From the NCBI GenBank assembly GCA_031265355.1, contig JAISCT010000011.1:64001-99145 (forward strand): a stretch of DNA of 35,145 nucleotides. Reading direction: 5' to 3'. The DNA is from Oscillospiraceae bacterium. GTDB taxonomy: Bacteria; Bacillota; Clostridia; Oscillospirales; UBA929. Made by a program: the position numbers and the translations under genes. Below the pieces are notes generated by a model that saw nothing but the letters and a program-made list of their open reading frames with translations, searched no databases and was not told the DNA's origin. Positions 14,415-23,355 of this stretch are shown here, piece after piece. The stretch's first letter is position 1, and the number at the start of each line of letters is the position of its first letter.

Positions 14415-16040
14415 ATGAGGCGTGTTGCGGCGGTGGTTGTTTTGTTGGCGTTTGCGATTGGGGGGGCCCGGGGCCGGCCGGCGCGGGCCGCGGCCGATTT
14501 TGCGGATGTGCCGTCGGACCACTGGGCGGCGGCGTACATACGTGAACTGCGCGATCTTGGCGTCACAGACGGCGTGGGCGACAACCAGTTCGGCCTCGGC
14601 CGGTCCGTCACGCGGGCTGAGTTCGCGTCGTTTTTGTGCAAACTCATGCGCTGGGAGGAGATTCGGCCCGCACAGGGGCACTTTGAGGACAGCCGCGACG
14701 GCGCGTGGTACTACGGATTTATCGAAACGGCGCTCGCGCACGGGGCCATTGCGGCGGATGCGCCGCGGTTCAGGCCGGATGAGCCCATCACGCGGGAGGA
14801 CATGGCGGTGATGGTCGTGCGCACGCTGGGTTATGACGCATTGGGGATACGCCTGGCTGTACTCGGCAGCCCATTTCCGGATGTGACGGGGCATGCCGGG
14901 TACATCACGGCGGCCAAAGATCTGGGCATCATCGACGGTATGAGCCCCACACGCTTTGCGCCCGGTGAGACCGCCCTGCGTGAACACGCGGCGGCCATGA
15001 TGATGCGGATGTACCGGCTGGAACAAAATCGGGCCGGTTTTTCCAACGCCTTCTATGCAGTTCGCTCCGCCGGGCAGATGGACCTGGTGTCCTCGTTTGA
15101 CGCGGTGAGCTTCGGCTGGAGCCGGCTGACGCTGTCCGGCGGGGTTTTGACGCTCGACAGCGCCGCGTCGGGCGGCAGCGAGTATGCCGTACCGGACGGC
15201 TACGAAGAGCCGTTCGGCAAAGCCTCGGGAGAGACCCTGCTGATGGCCGCGGTGAGTGCGGCGGACAGTGTGGCGATCATCGGCGACGGCGCGCTCCGGG
15301 CGCGGGCGGCACAGCTGCTGGCGGACGCGGCGCGCGACGGGGTCCCAGCCGCGTCGGGCGGGCGGCCTGTCTTCGATGGGATCGTCGTCGATTTCGAGAC
15401 GCTGCGCGGGGTGCAGGCGCAAAACGACTTCAATCGTTTCCTCACCGATCTGCGGGCGCGGATGCCCGCGGGCCGGCGCCTCTACGTAGCCGTTCACCCG
15501 CGGCGGCGGCCCGGCGTGGCCGTCTATGACGGTTATGACTATCGGACAATCGGCGCGCTGGCGGACAAAGTGATCTTGATGGCACACGACTATTATCCCA
15601 AGCGTCTGACCCAGGCCGAGCGGGAGGCCGGTGTGACGCATACGCCGGCGGCGCCGCTGGATGAAGTATATTACGCGCTGCGCGCGATCTGCGACCCCGA
15701 CACGGGGGTGGCGGACCGGAGCAAGGTTCTGCTGCAGATTTCTTTTGACGCCGTGCAGTGGAAGATGCAAAACGGCGTGATTCTCAACGAGACGCCTTAC
15801 GCGCCCGCGTACAGCGCCATTGAAGCCCGTATTCAGGCCGGAGCCTCCGTCACGTTCGACCCGGTGGCTCAGAGCCCGTGCGTCGCCTTCCGCGACACGC
15901 AAGACAAGACCGACAATATTATATGGTACGAGGACGCCCGCAGCGTGAAAGCCAAGGCCCAACTGGCCGCGCGCTTCGGCCTCGGTGGTCTGTCATACTG
16001 GCGCCTGGGACTCATCCCAGACGGGATCGTCGTCGACTGA
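14415..16040 (+). CDS. Secreted SLH-domain glycoside hydrolase family 18 protein
   Basis: A 541-residue exported protein. A signal peptide covers residues 1-27. Three S-layer homology repeats (about 28-85, 86-145, 150-205) should anchor it to secondary wall polymer. The C-terminal half is a GH18 TIM barrel: ‘FDGIVVDFE’ at 320-328 places the catalytic Glu328 two residues after Asp326, and ‘VILMAHDYYP’ is the later strand-6 motif. The middle Asp of the classical DGxDxDxE is Val, as in the spore-cortex and cell-wall hydrolases of the YaaH/SleL type. A peptidoglycan or chitin-like substrate is therefore likely, at the cell surface or spore. The ATG at 14415 lies 9 bases after GGAGG; TTG at 14412 and GTG at 14406 are alternatives. 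Confidence 0.88.
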   Translation: MRRVAAVVVLLAFAIGGARGRPARAAADFADVPSDHWAAAYIRELRDLGVTDGVGDNQFGLGRSVTRAEFASFLCKLMRWEEIRPAQGHFEDSRDGAWYYGFIETALAHGAIAADAPRFRPDEPITREDMAVMVVRTLGYDALGIRLAVLGSPFPDVTGHAGYITAAKDLGIIDGMSPTRFAPGETALREHAAAMMMRMYRLEQNRAGFSNAFYAVRSAGQMDLVSSFDAVSFGWSRLTLSGGVLTLDSAASGGSEYAVPDGYEEPFGKASGETLLMAAVSAADSVAIIGDGALRARAAQLLADAARDGVPAASGGRPVFDGIVVDFETLRGVQAQNDFNRFLTDLRARMPAGRRLYVAVHPRRRPGVAVYDGYDYRTIGALADKVILMAHDYYPKRLTQAEREAGVTHTPAAPLDEVYYALRAICDPDTGVADRSKVLLQISFDAVQWKMQNGVILNETPYAPAYSAIEARIQAGASVTFDPVAQSPCVAFRDTQDKTDNIIWYEDARSVKAKAQLAARFGLGGLSYWRLGLIPDGIVVD

Positions 16041-16065
16041 CCATATCCGTCTGCTGCGTCGCCGC

Positions 16066-16109
16066 TCTCCCCAACTATACAAAATAAAAATTTTGTATAG
16101 TTGGGGAGA
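16066..16109. terminator. Long inverted-repeat terminator between convergent genes
   Basis: A perfect 20-bp stem (16066-16085 with 16090-16109) and an AAAA loop. It lies between the 3' end of the GH18 gene and the 3' end of the HD-GYP gene. It can serve both directions, although the U-rich part is inside the stem. Confidence 0.75.
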
Positions 16110-16158
16110 AGGATTCAAGACGACCATGCCAGGCACAGTTTTTTGACGCCCGGACTCG

Positions 16159-17232
16159 CTATTGGCTCTGTGCGATCTCTGCGAACTGTCGGGCCACTTT
16201 GTGGAACACCGTGACCAGAATCGGATCGAAATGGGCGCCTTTTCCCTCGTCGATGATTCGCTCGGCCTCTTCGACGGAAAACGGTTTTTTGTAGGGGCGC
16301 GCGGAGATCAGCGCGTCGTATACGTCGGCAATCGCCATCAAACGTCCCTCCAGAGGAATTTCTTTTCCTCTCAGGCCAGCCGGATAACCGGAACCGTCCC
16401 ATTTTTCGTGATGTGTGCCCGCGATAATTTTTGCGTGATGCAAAAATGCGTTTTCCGCCGTGGTCTGTTCGATCCGCCGAATGACATCCACCCCGACCGA
16501 CGCGTGATTTTTCATCTCCTCAAACTCCTCCGACGTAAGTCGGCCGGGCTTGTTCAGAATCAGATCGCTGATGGCAATTTTACCCACGTCGTGGAGCTGT
16601 GCCGAGGGGAGCAGGAATTCCAGATCCCAGCCGGATATTTCATCTTGATAGATATCTTCCTCCAGCAGTTTATCCAGCAGCAATTTCAGGTATTTCTGTG
16701 TACGGATCACATGGCCGCCGGTCAGCCCGTCCCGAAATTCCACCATCTCCGCCACCGTGCTGAGCACCGCGTTTTGCAGTTCTACCACCTGCGCGGTCTT
16801 TTGCCGGACCATCTCCTGCAAATTGTCGTTGTAATGTTTCAGTTCTTTTTTCTGCGACACAATCAGCAGGTGATTTTCAATGCGTTTGAGCAGCAGCGGC
16901 GCGCTGAAAGGCTTTGTCACATAATCGATGGCACCGAGACGCAGCCCCTCCAGTTCGCTGTCTTCGCCAATCTTTGACGTCAGAAAGATGACTGGAATAT
17001 CCGTCATTTTTTCGTCATTTTTAAGTGTTTGAATGGCCGTATATCCGTCCATGTCCGGCATCTCAATGTCCAGAAGAATCAGATCAGGCATTACGTTTTT
17101 CAAGAGTTCAAAAAGCTTGACCGCCGAGGGGATTGGGTATACTTCGTAGGTGTTTTTCAACATATTCTTGCCGATGGAAAGATTTGCCATATTGTCGTCC
17201 ACCAGCATGACCTTGTAACGTCTGTTTTCCAT
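16159..17232 (-). CDS. REC-HD-GYP response regulator (cyclic-di-GMP phosphodiesterase type)
   Basis: A 357-residue two-domain regulator. The receiver (1-120) has Asp55 (‘LILLDIEMPDMDG’) and Lys108. A helical linker leads to an HD-GYP domain (about 150-350) with the metal-binding HD pair at 214-215 (‘LHDVGKIAI’). The ‘HHEKWDGSGYP’ motif holds the GYP triplet at 282-284. These residues are those needed for hydrolysis of cyclic-di-GMP, so the protein probably lowers this messenger when phosphorylated. The ATG at 17232 is preceded by AAAGGAG. The upstream hybrid kinase on the same strand is the obvious phosphodonor; its 3' end is 110 bp away. Confidence 0.9.
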   Translation of the reverse strand: MENRRYKVMLVDDNMANLSIGKNMLKNTYEVYPIPSAVKLFELLKNVMPDLILLDIEMPDMDGYTAIQTLKNDEKMTDIPVIFLTSKIGEDSELEGLRLGAIDYVTKPFSAPLLLKRIENHLLIVSQKKELKHYNDNLQEMVRQKTAQVVELQNAVLSTVAEMVEFRDGLTGGHVIRTQKYLKLLLDKLLEEDIYQDEISGWDLEFLLPSAQLHDVGKIAISDLILNKPGRLTSEEFEEMKNHASVGVDVIRRIEQTTAENAFLHHAKIIAGTHHEKWDGSGYPAGLRGKEIPLEGRLMAIADVYDALISARPYKKPFSVEEAERIIDEGKGAHFDPILVTVFHKVARQFAEIAQSQ

Positions 17233-17341
17233 AACGTGCTCCTTTTCAACCCTATGCCGGCCGCCTCAGGCGTCCGGCGTATTGATACCTCCCCTCTACC
17301 CTGTCTCTTTTTATAAAAATTCTGCTTTTATAAATCTATTT

Positions 17342-20143
17342 CTAAAGAACGGACAATCGCTCTTGAATCTGTTGAAGGTCCATCAGGGCCACGCGATCCT
17401 TCAGCCACGTTATTAAGTCTGACTGGGTTTCGTATTCATAGTCTTTCAGCTCGTCCATGGCTTTGTCTACACCGTCCATGTCGAAGTTCGCACAAGCCTC
17501 CTGCAACCGATGCAGGGTTTCGGTGTCCGGCGCTTCCTTTTTGACCTTTTGTGTCCCTTTGTCCACCGTTTCCAGCATGGCGGACAGTTCTGTAATCAGT
17601 TGCTCGGCGGCCCGGATGAACGCCTCGTTGTTGGCCTTTACAAAAGCGATATCCCCAGCCTTGGCCGCGTGTTCCAGCGCCTCCGCCTGTTTGCCCACCG
17701 CGTCGGCGCAAACACCGTAGCTGCTGCCCTTGATGCCATGCACAACGACCGCGTACGCCGGCAGAGTCTCTTCGCTGTACGCGCGCACCTGTTTGAGCAG
17801 GGAGGGCGTGTTCTCGGCGTAAGATTGCAACACTTCGAGGTAGGTGTCCTCATCGTCCAAAAACCGTTCAAGTCCCTTCTTCCAGTCGAGACCGGCGATC
17901 TCCCACGCCTTCGTCGGCTTGGCCGGGGCGGGCGCCGCCTCCTGCTCCGCCGCCGCTTCACCGTTCTGAGCGGCGGTGAGCGCCTCCTCCTGTTCTTTGT
18001 CGCGCACCCACCGTCGGATCAATTCGTCCATCCGTCCGATGTCGATGGGTTTGGAGAGAAACGCCTGAAAGCCGTGCCGCAGGAACATCTCATCGTTGCC
18101 GATGATCGCATTGGCCGTCAAGGCGATGATCGGCACATTCTTTGCGTAGTCCGTTCCGATTTCTTCCCGAATGATGCGCACGGCCTCAATGCCGTCCATA
18201 CCCGGCATCATATGATCCATAAAGATGGCGTTGTAACGCACCTTCTCGTTTCGCACGAGCGCAATGGCCTGCGGACCGCTGGTCACGCAGTCCACTTGCA
18301 TGCCGTAGGACTTCATCATGCCCCTGGCGACATCCAAATTGGTGGACACGTCGTCCACCACCAGCACTCTGGCGTAGGGCAGCCGGATGCGTACCAGATT
18401 CGCGTTCCACGTGCGCTTTTGTTCCAGGTATTCAAAGTGCTCCAGATGTTCCGTTACTTCGCGCCCGATCGGTACATCCGTCGCGAACCCCTGCCGGAAG
18501 CGCACGGAAAAGACGCTGCCCTTTCCATATTCGCTCGTCACGGCAATGTGACCGTCCATCATCTCTGTGACTCTCTTGGTGATGGCGAGACCCAGCCCGG
18601 TGCCCTCGATGGTACGGTTACTCTTGGTGTCCACCTGATTGTAATCGGAAAACAGCTTTTCCACATCTTCCGGACGGATGCCGATACCGGAATCTGTTAC
18701 GCTGGATACCACCCAGACGTTTTCGCCGTCTCTCTCACAGGAGAGGCGCCACTCCACGATTCCCTCTTGCGTATATTTAAACGCGTTGCTGAGCAAGTTG
18801 TTGAAGATGCCCTTCACCTTCAGCTCATCTCCGAACATCCGGCACGGCAGCGTCGGATCTATGACCGGGACAAATTTGATGGACTTATCTCCAATGCGCA
18901 TGATGTTCAAAGAAATCGTATCGTTGATCATGCTTGGTACATCGTATTCAACCGGAATGAGTTCAAACTTCCCGGATTCAATCTTGGAGATATCCAAAAG
19001 ATCGTTGACGATACCAAGCAGTGTGGCGCCGGAATTGTGTATCTTTTCAAGATTCTCTCGCATCTCCCCATCCGCAATTCCCTCGTTGAGAATCAGCTCG
19101 GAAAGGCCGATGATTGCGTTGAGCGGGGTGCGCATTTCGTGGCTTGTGTTGGCCAAAAAACGACTCTTGGCCTCGGAGGCGTGCTTGGCTACTTCATTTA
19201 ATTCGGCGAGGCTTTCATTTTGTTCGTTGATCTTACTAAAAGGTTTTGCCAGGCCGCCTGAGAGCAGCAGAGACGCCAAAAAACCGAGTGCCAGAAAAAT
19301 GAGCGCGGCAAGCATCAACCCCTGCTGTACGTGCGTGGCCGGGCTCTCCGAAAGCGGCGCCACCACGCCCAGCACCCACCCCATACTCGACCCCGTAATC
19401 GACATATAGAAGCAGATGCGTTCGACACCCTGGTAATCGTATTCACCCACACCCCGGCCTCCCTGGATCATTTGACTGTAAAATTCCCCCATCGTCTTCA
19501 CACTCGGATCCCTTTTGGCCCGTTCGATGTAGTTGTGACGTTCTTCCACCATGAACGGGCGAATGTTCGCTATCATGGTGCCTTCCCCGTCCAGAATGAA
19601 AATATTCCCTGTTTCCCAAATCCGGAAGTCAGACAGCAAGTTACTGAACAGATTGCCGGGCACCGTCGCGGACAGCACGCGCGCCCCCATCGGCACGCAG
19701 ACGTCGAACACGAGCACTCCGCTTGCATCCCGTCTGGTCGTTGAGATGACAGAATCCCCCGCAAAGGCCTTTTCGATAAAACTGCCGCCGATCAGGCTGA
19801 GCGGCGCCGGTGCAAAGCCGCAGGACGTCACGATCTTTTCGCGGTCGAACACTGCCAGTGCCATAAACGTCTCATGAGACGCCAGCTGTTCCTCCAGCAA
19901 CAGATCCAGTGTCTCATCCGGTGCGTCCAGCAGATACTGCGAGACGGAAAAGACGTCGGCCTTAAGCAGCGCTATCTGGGTGCTGATCAAGTCGTCCGCG
20001 ATTTCGCCGATCACTTCTATGTGGCTTTTCACCGTTTCGACAAGGTTATTTTGCGTGAAGATGAGACCCATGCCCAAGTTGGCCATGGTAATGACCACCA
20101 CGATGAGCATGATAACGAGAATGATTCTGACACGGATCGACAT
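17342..20143 (-). CDS. Membrane hybrid histidine kinase (sensor-HisKA-HATPase-REC-HPt)
   Basis: A 933-residue transmembrane sensor. One membrane helix lies at about 5-28, an extracellular Cache-like sensor region at 30-265, and a second helix at about 274-296. The kinase core has His335 (‘NTSHEMRTPLN’), ‘DSGIGI’ near 484-489 and ‘GTGLGLA’ near 514-520. The receiver carries Asp643 (‘FMDHMMPGMDG’), and a Pro/Ala-rich linker (about 725-745) leads to an HPt domain with His802 (‘VVVHGIKGSSYG’). The ATG at 20143 follows GAGGAA. It precedes the HD-GYP gene and probably controls it. It is a paralogue of the kinase at 9560, differing mainly by its membrane sensor. Confidence 0.9.
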   Translation of the reverse strand: MSIRVRIILVIMLIVVVITMANLGMGLIFTQNNLVETVKSHIEVIGEIADDLISTQIALLKADVFSVSQYLLDAPDETLDLLLEEQLASHETFMALAVFDREKIVTSCGFAPAPLSLIGGSFIEKAFAGDSVISTTRRDASGVLVFDVCVPMGARVLSATVPGNLFSNLLSDFRIWETGNIFILDGEGTMIANIRPFMVEERHNYIERAKRDPSVKTMGEFYSQMIQGGRGVGEYDYQGVERICFYMSITGSSMGWVLGVVAPLSESPATHVQQGLMLAALIFLALGFLASLLLSGGLAKPFSKINEQNESLAELNEVAKHASEAKSRFLANTSHEMRTPLNAIIGLSELILNEGIADGEMRENLEKIHNSGATLLGIVNDLLDISKIESGKFELIPVEYDVPSMINDTISLNIMRIGDKSIKFVPVIDPTLPCRMFGDELKVKGIFNNLLSNAFKYTQEGIVEWRLSCERDGENVWVVSSVTDSGIGIRPEDVEKLFSDYNQVDTKSNRTIEGTGLGLAITKRVTEMMDGHIAVTSEYGKGSVFSVRFRQGFATDVPIGREVTEHLEHFEYLEQKRTWNANLVRIRLPYARVLVVDDVSTNLDVARGMMKSYGMQVDCVTSGPQAIALVRNEKVRYNAIFMDHMMPGMDGIEAVRIIREEIGTDYAKNVPIIALTANAIIGNDEMFLRHGFQAFLSKPIDIGRMDELIRRWVRDKEQEEALTAAQNGEAAAEQEAAPAPAKPTKAWEIAGLDWKKGLERFLDDEDTYLEVLQSYAENTPSLLKQVRAYSEETLPAYAVVVHGIKGSSYGVCADAVGKQAEALEHAAKAGDIAFVKANNEAFIRAAEQLITELSAMLETVDKGTQKVKKEAPDTETLHRLQEACANFDMDGVDKAMDELKDYEYETQSDLITWLKDRVALMDLQQIQERLSVL

Positions 20144-20234
20144 AGTGCGTTCCTCACACATTCCGAAGCCAGCGCCACCGGGCCGCCTCTGCTTTTCAAA
20201 AAATTTCCAATCTGTATTTTCTATAGTATCGAAA

Positions 20235-20281
20235 GAAACGGGGATGGAATTAATTCCCTCCCCGTTTCCGCCCTTTTTTTT
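20235..20281 (+). terminator. Intrinsic terminator oriented on the plus strand
   Basis: A 10-bp stem, GAAACGGGGA (20235-20244) with TCCCCGTTTC (20259-20268), followed shortly by T8. Its U-run lies on the plus strand, although the flanking genes (hybrid kinase and purB) are both on the minus strand. It would stop antisense transcription entering purB. On the minus strand it is only a stem-loop after purB. Confidence 0.5.
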
Positions 20282-20315
20282 CGCATCGTCTCGGTCCGGC
20301 CCAATGGACGCAAAC

Positions 20316-21749
20316 TCAATTGCGCACGTCCGTGTCGATGTCCTCTTCGGGATACGCCGAAAGTCTGGGTCGAACCACGCCGCACAGGAATTCTTCTACT
20401 TGTACCGGTGCGCGGCCCACGTAACGTTCCGGCGCCAGGCCGGCTTCGATTTCGGCCAGGGTCAGCCCAAAGGCCGGATCGCCGGCGATGCGGGCCGCCA
20501 GGTCGTTCGGTTCACCCCGGTCCTTCACCGCGCGGCCGGCTTCGATCGCGTGCACTCGGATGCGCTCATGCAGCGCCTGCCGGTCGCCGCCGCGTGCCAC
20601 CGCGTCCATCAGGATATTTTCGGTGGCCATAAACGGCAGTTCCGCCTCGATGTGCCGCCGGATCACCGGTTCGTGCACCGTGAGCCCGCGCGCCACGTTG
20701 TCGTAGAGATTCAAAATGGCGTCCACCGCCAAAAACGCCTCCGGCACGGCGATGCGCTTGTTGGCGGAGTCGTCCAGCGTGCGCTCGAACCACTGGGTCG
20801 AGGCCGTCATCGCCGTGTTCAGCGCATCCACACAGACGTAGCGCGCCAGCGACGCGATCCGCTCGCAGCGCATCGGGTTGCGCTTGTACGGCATGGCGGA
20901 GGAACCGACCTGGCCGGCCTCGAAGGGTTCTTCGATCTCTTTGAGATGGGACAGCAAGCGGATGTCGGAGGCAAACTTCGCCGCGCTCTGCGCGATCCCG
21001 GAGAGGGTGTCGAGTACAAAGGCGTCCACCTTGCGCGAGTACGTCTGCCCGGAGACTGGCACGACGCCGTCGAAATCCAGCGCCCGGGCGATCGCCGCCT
21101 CCAGCGCCCGCACTTTATCGTGATCGCCGTGGAAGAGCGCCAAAAAGCTGGCCTGCGTGCCCGTGGTACCTTTGGAGCCGAGCAGTTTCAGCGTGCCGAT
21201 CCGATGCTCCAGCTCGTCCAGGTCAAGCAGCAGGTCGTAAAGCCACAGAGATGCGCGCTTGCCCACCGTGGTCAGCTGGGCCGGCTGAAAATGCGTGTAT
21301 CCCAACGTGGGCATGTCCTTATATGTCTCGGCGAAACGCGCGAGCGCGCGCGCCGTGCGCACCGTTTTGTCCCGCACGAGGCACAGCGCGTTCCGCATGA
21401 TTAAGATGTCCGTGTTGTCGCCCACATAGCAGCTCGTGGCGCCCAAATGGAGGATTGGCCGCGCGAGGGGGCACTGCTCCCCATAGGCGTGGATATGCGC
21501 CATGACGTCGTGGCGCAGACGTTCTTCCCAGTACGCGGCCCTATCGTAATTGATCTCGTCTCGAAAACGCTCCATCTCGTCGATCTGTTCTTGCGTGATC
21601 GGCAGACCCAGTGCCCGCTCGGCCCGTGCCAGCGCGATCCAGAGCCGCCGCCAGGTGGAAAATTTTACATCGGGAGAAAACAGCCGCAACATGGCGCGGC
21701 TCGCGTAGCGCTCCGCCAGCGGACTTTCGTAACGATCGCGCGCACTCAT
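20316..21749 (-). CDS. purB: Adenylosuccinate lyase
   Basis: A 477-residue cytosolic enzyme of purine synthesis. It removes fumarate from SAICAR and from adenylosuccinate. The fumarase/aspartase superfamily signature is the ‘GSSAMPYKRNPM’ loop, which carries the catalytic Ser. ‘GYTHFQPAQLTTVGKR’, with the catalytic His, and ‘SKGTTGTQASFL’ are also clear. The length matches the longer Bacillota form. The ATG at 21749 follows AAAGGAAA and overlaps the TGA of the aminotransferase as ATGA, so translation is probably coupled. No other pur genes are nearby. Confidence 0.94.
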   Translation of the reverse strand: MSARDRYESPLAERYASRAMLRLFSPDVKFSTWRRLWIALARAERALGLPITQEQIDEMERFRDEINYDRAAYWEERLRHDVMAHIHAYGEQCPLARPILHLGATSCYVGDNTDILIMRNALCLVRDKTVRTARALARFAETYKDMPTLGYTHFQPAQLTTVGKRASLWLYDLLLDLDELEHRIGTLKLLGSKGTTGTQASFLALFHGDHDKVRALEAAIARALDFDGVVPVSGQTYSRKVDAFVLDTLSGIAQSAAKFASDIRLLSHLKEIEEPFEAGQVGSSAMPYKRNPMRCERIASLARYVCVDALNTAMTASTQWFERTLDDSANKRIAVPEAFLAVDAILNLYDNVARGLTVHEPVIRRHIEAELPFMATENILMDAVARGGDRQALHERIRVHAIEAGRAVKDRGEPNDLAARIAGDPAFGLTLAEIEAGLAPERYVGRAPVQVEEFLCGVVRPRLSAYPEEDIDTDVRN

Positions 21750-23032
21750 GGTTTCCTTTCCTCCAATCGCTTCTCGACATACGCCAGCTTGGCGCAGACA
21801 CAGAGCAGTTCCATCGAGACCCGCAGCTCGTCGACCGACGGATAGGTGGGCGCGATACGCAGGTCCGCGTCGTGCGGATCGCACTGATAGGGCCAGGTCG
21901 CCCCGGCCCCCGTCATGATGACGCCGGCCTCCCCCATCAGCGCGACAGTGCGCCGCGCGGTGCCGGGTGTGAGCTCCAAACTGACGAAATATCCGCCGCG
22001 GGGCGCATACCACGAGGCGATGCCTGCGAGCCCTTCCGACAGCACCCGGTCCACAGTCTCAAACTTGGGCCGGAGGAGCGCCGCGTGGCGGCACATGTGG
22101 GCGCGCACACCGTCGATGTCCCCCAAATAACGCACATGGCGGAGCTGGTTCAGCTTGTCAAAACCGATGGTCTGAAAGAAGATCGCCTGCCTCGCATGCG
22201 CCAGCGTCTGCGGTCCCGCCGCGAGCGCGGAGATCCCCGCGCCGGGGAATGTCACCTTGGAAGTAGACGCAAATTGGATGACGAGCTCAAGGTGGCCCGC
22301 CCGCGCACATGCCTGCCAGATACCGGCGAGCGCCGGCGCGTCCTCATAGAGCGCGTGTACCGCGTAGGCGTTGTCCCAAAAAACCCGGAAATCGGACGCG
22401 GCGGGCGTGAGAGCCGCGATGGCGTGCACGGTTTCGTCGCTGTACACATAGCCCTGAGGATTGGAAAATCTTGGTATACACCACATGCCTTTGACGGCGG
22501 GATCGGCGACGAGAGACCGCACCGCCGCCATATCCGGGCCGTCCGGGCGCATGTCCACGGGGATCATCTCGATGCCGAAGTGTTCACAGACGGAAAAGTG
22601 ACGGTCGTACCCGGGCGAGGGGCAGAGGAACTTGACGCTTCCCTGCCGTATCCACGGCTGCGTGCCGCCGCCCATGCCGTGGGTCATGGCGCGGGCGATG
22701 GTATCGAACATCAAATTGAGGCTGGAGTTGCCGCCCACGATCACGGTTTCCGGCGGCGTGTCCATGATAGCCGCCATCAGCGTCTTGGCCTCCGGCAGCC
22801 CGTCCGGCACCCCGTAGGTGCGGGTTTCGACCCCGCCGATCTTGCAGGCTTCACCGCGCGTGACGGCGGTGAGCAGCCCCTCGGACAGGTCGAGCTGGTC
22901 GAGCCCGGGCACGCCTCTGGCCATGTTGAGCTGCAGGCCCTTTTGCCTGTAACTTTCATACGTCTTTTGCAATTCCGCTTGCCGCGCATGCAGATCCTCT
23001 CCGCTCAATTCAGACCAAGCCGGCACAATCAT
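21746..23032 (-). CDS. PLP-dependent aminotransferase (MocR-like/aspartate aminotransferase type)
   Basis: A 428-residue fold-type I aminotransferase of the Aminotran_MocR (PF12897) type, described as aspartate or alanine aminotransferases. Visible landmarks are ‘NMARGVPGLDQLDLS’, ‘GGNSSLNLMFD’, the cofactor-binding ‘SNPQGY’ and ‘FWDNAYAVH’, and the Schiff-base lysine in ‘FASTSKVTFPGAG’. Near the end is ‘DLRIAPTYP’ with the carboxylate-binding Arg. The ATG at 23032 is only 2 bases from AAGGAG; an in-frame GTG at 23026 has a better spacing of 8 and may be the true start. It is the first gene of a two-gene unit with purB. Aspartate supply to the adenylosuccinate pathway is an attractive but unproven link. 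Confidence 0.88.
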   Translation of the reverse strand: MIVPAWSELSGEDLHARQAELQKTYESYRQKGLQLNMARGVPGLDQLDLSEGLLTAVTRGEACKIGGVETRTYGVPDGLPEAKTLMAAIMDTPPETVIVGGNSSLNLMFDTIARAMTHGMGGGTQPWIRQGSVKFLCPSPGYDRHFSVCEHFGIEMIPVDMRPDGPDMAAVRSLVADPAVKGMWCIPRFSNPQGYVYSDETVHAIAALTPAASDFRVFWDNAYAVHALYEDAPALAGIWQACARAGHLELVIQFASTSKVTFPGAGISALAAGPQTLAHARQAIFFQTIGFDKLNQLRHVRYLGDIDGVRAHMCRHAALLRPKFETVDRVLSEGLAGIASWYAPRGGYFVSLELTPGTARRTVALMGEAGVIMTGAGATWPYQCDPHDADLRIAPTYPSVDELRVSMELLCVCAKLAYVEKRLEERKP

Positions 23033-23110
23033 CTCTCCTTAAGCATCTCAGACCCACGAACCCAAACGGGCATTTTTGAAAGTCTGAGGGTGTTCAACTT
23101 GCATATCATC

Positions 23111-23139
23111 ATCATATGCTATGAACACGGAGATGTCAA
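23111..23139 (-). promoter_or_regulatory. Promoter of the aminotransferase-purB operon
   Basis: On the minus strand TTGACA (23139-23134), a 17-bp spacer and TATGAT (23116-23111). The leader is about 75 nt and contains a CTCAGAC/GTCTGAG inverted repeat. The remainder of the 23033-23355 gap is a GC-rich stretch with several short hairpins ahead of the transporter gene. I see no recognisable riboswitch or gene in it. Confidence 0.7.
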
Positions 23140-23355
23140 TTGGGAATTTAGGCACTATCGATTTGGTCCTCGTAACGTCCTTTGCAAGTCTTTCAGAACA
23201 TCCTCGTAAAAACCTCGCTTCACTTGACGGGGTCGCACGGCATATGGTGGAGTTGAGTGCCCAGCGCACGCCGCCGGCCTCAAGTTGGCGGGCGGACCGT
23301 CCGCGGTGGGGAGTGCCCCATCGGGTGTCTGCCCGAGAGGGAGGCTTCCCCATTC

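Noticed and set aside
14340..15962. 540-codon minus-strand open frame opposite the GH18 gene
   Set aside because: Arg/His/Pro-rich translation without domains; it mirrors the GC-rich codon pattern of the SLH-GH18 gene.
17510..19201. 563-codon plus-strand open frame opposite the membrane hybrid kinase
   Set aside because: Shadow frame: the kinase motifs on the other strand are complete and continuous.
21611..23209. Plus-strand open frame across purB and aminotransferase
   Set aside because: Covers two clear genes in antisense and ends in the promoter region; low-complexity translation.
23033..23355. Possible metal riboswitch before the cation exporter
   Set aside because: The leader is GC-rich with several short hairpins, but I could not match the NiCo (czcD) or yybP-ykoY conserved cores. 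A covariance search would be needed.
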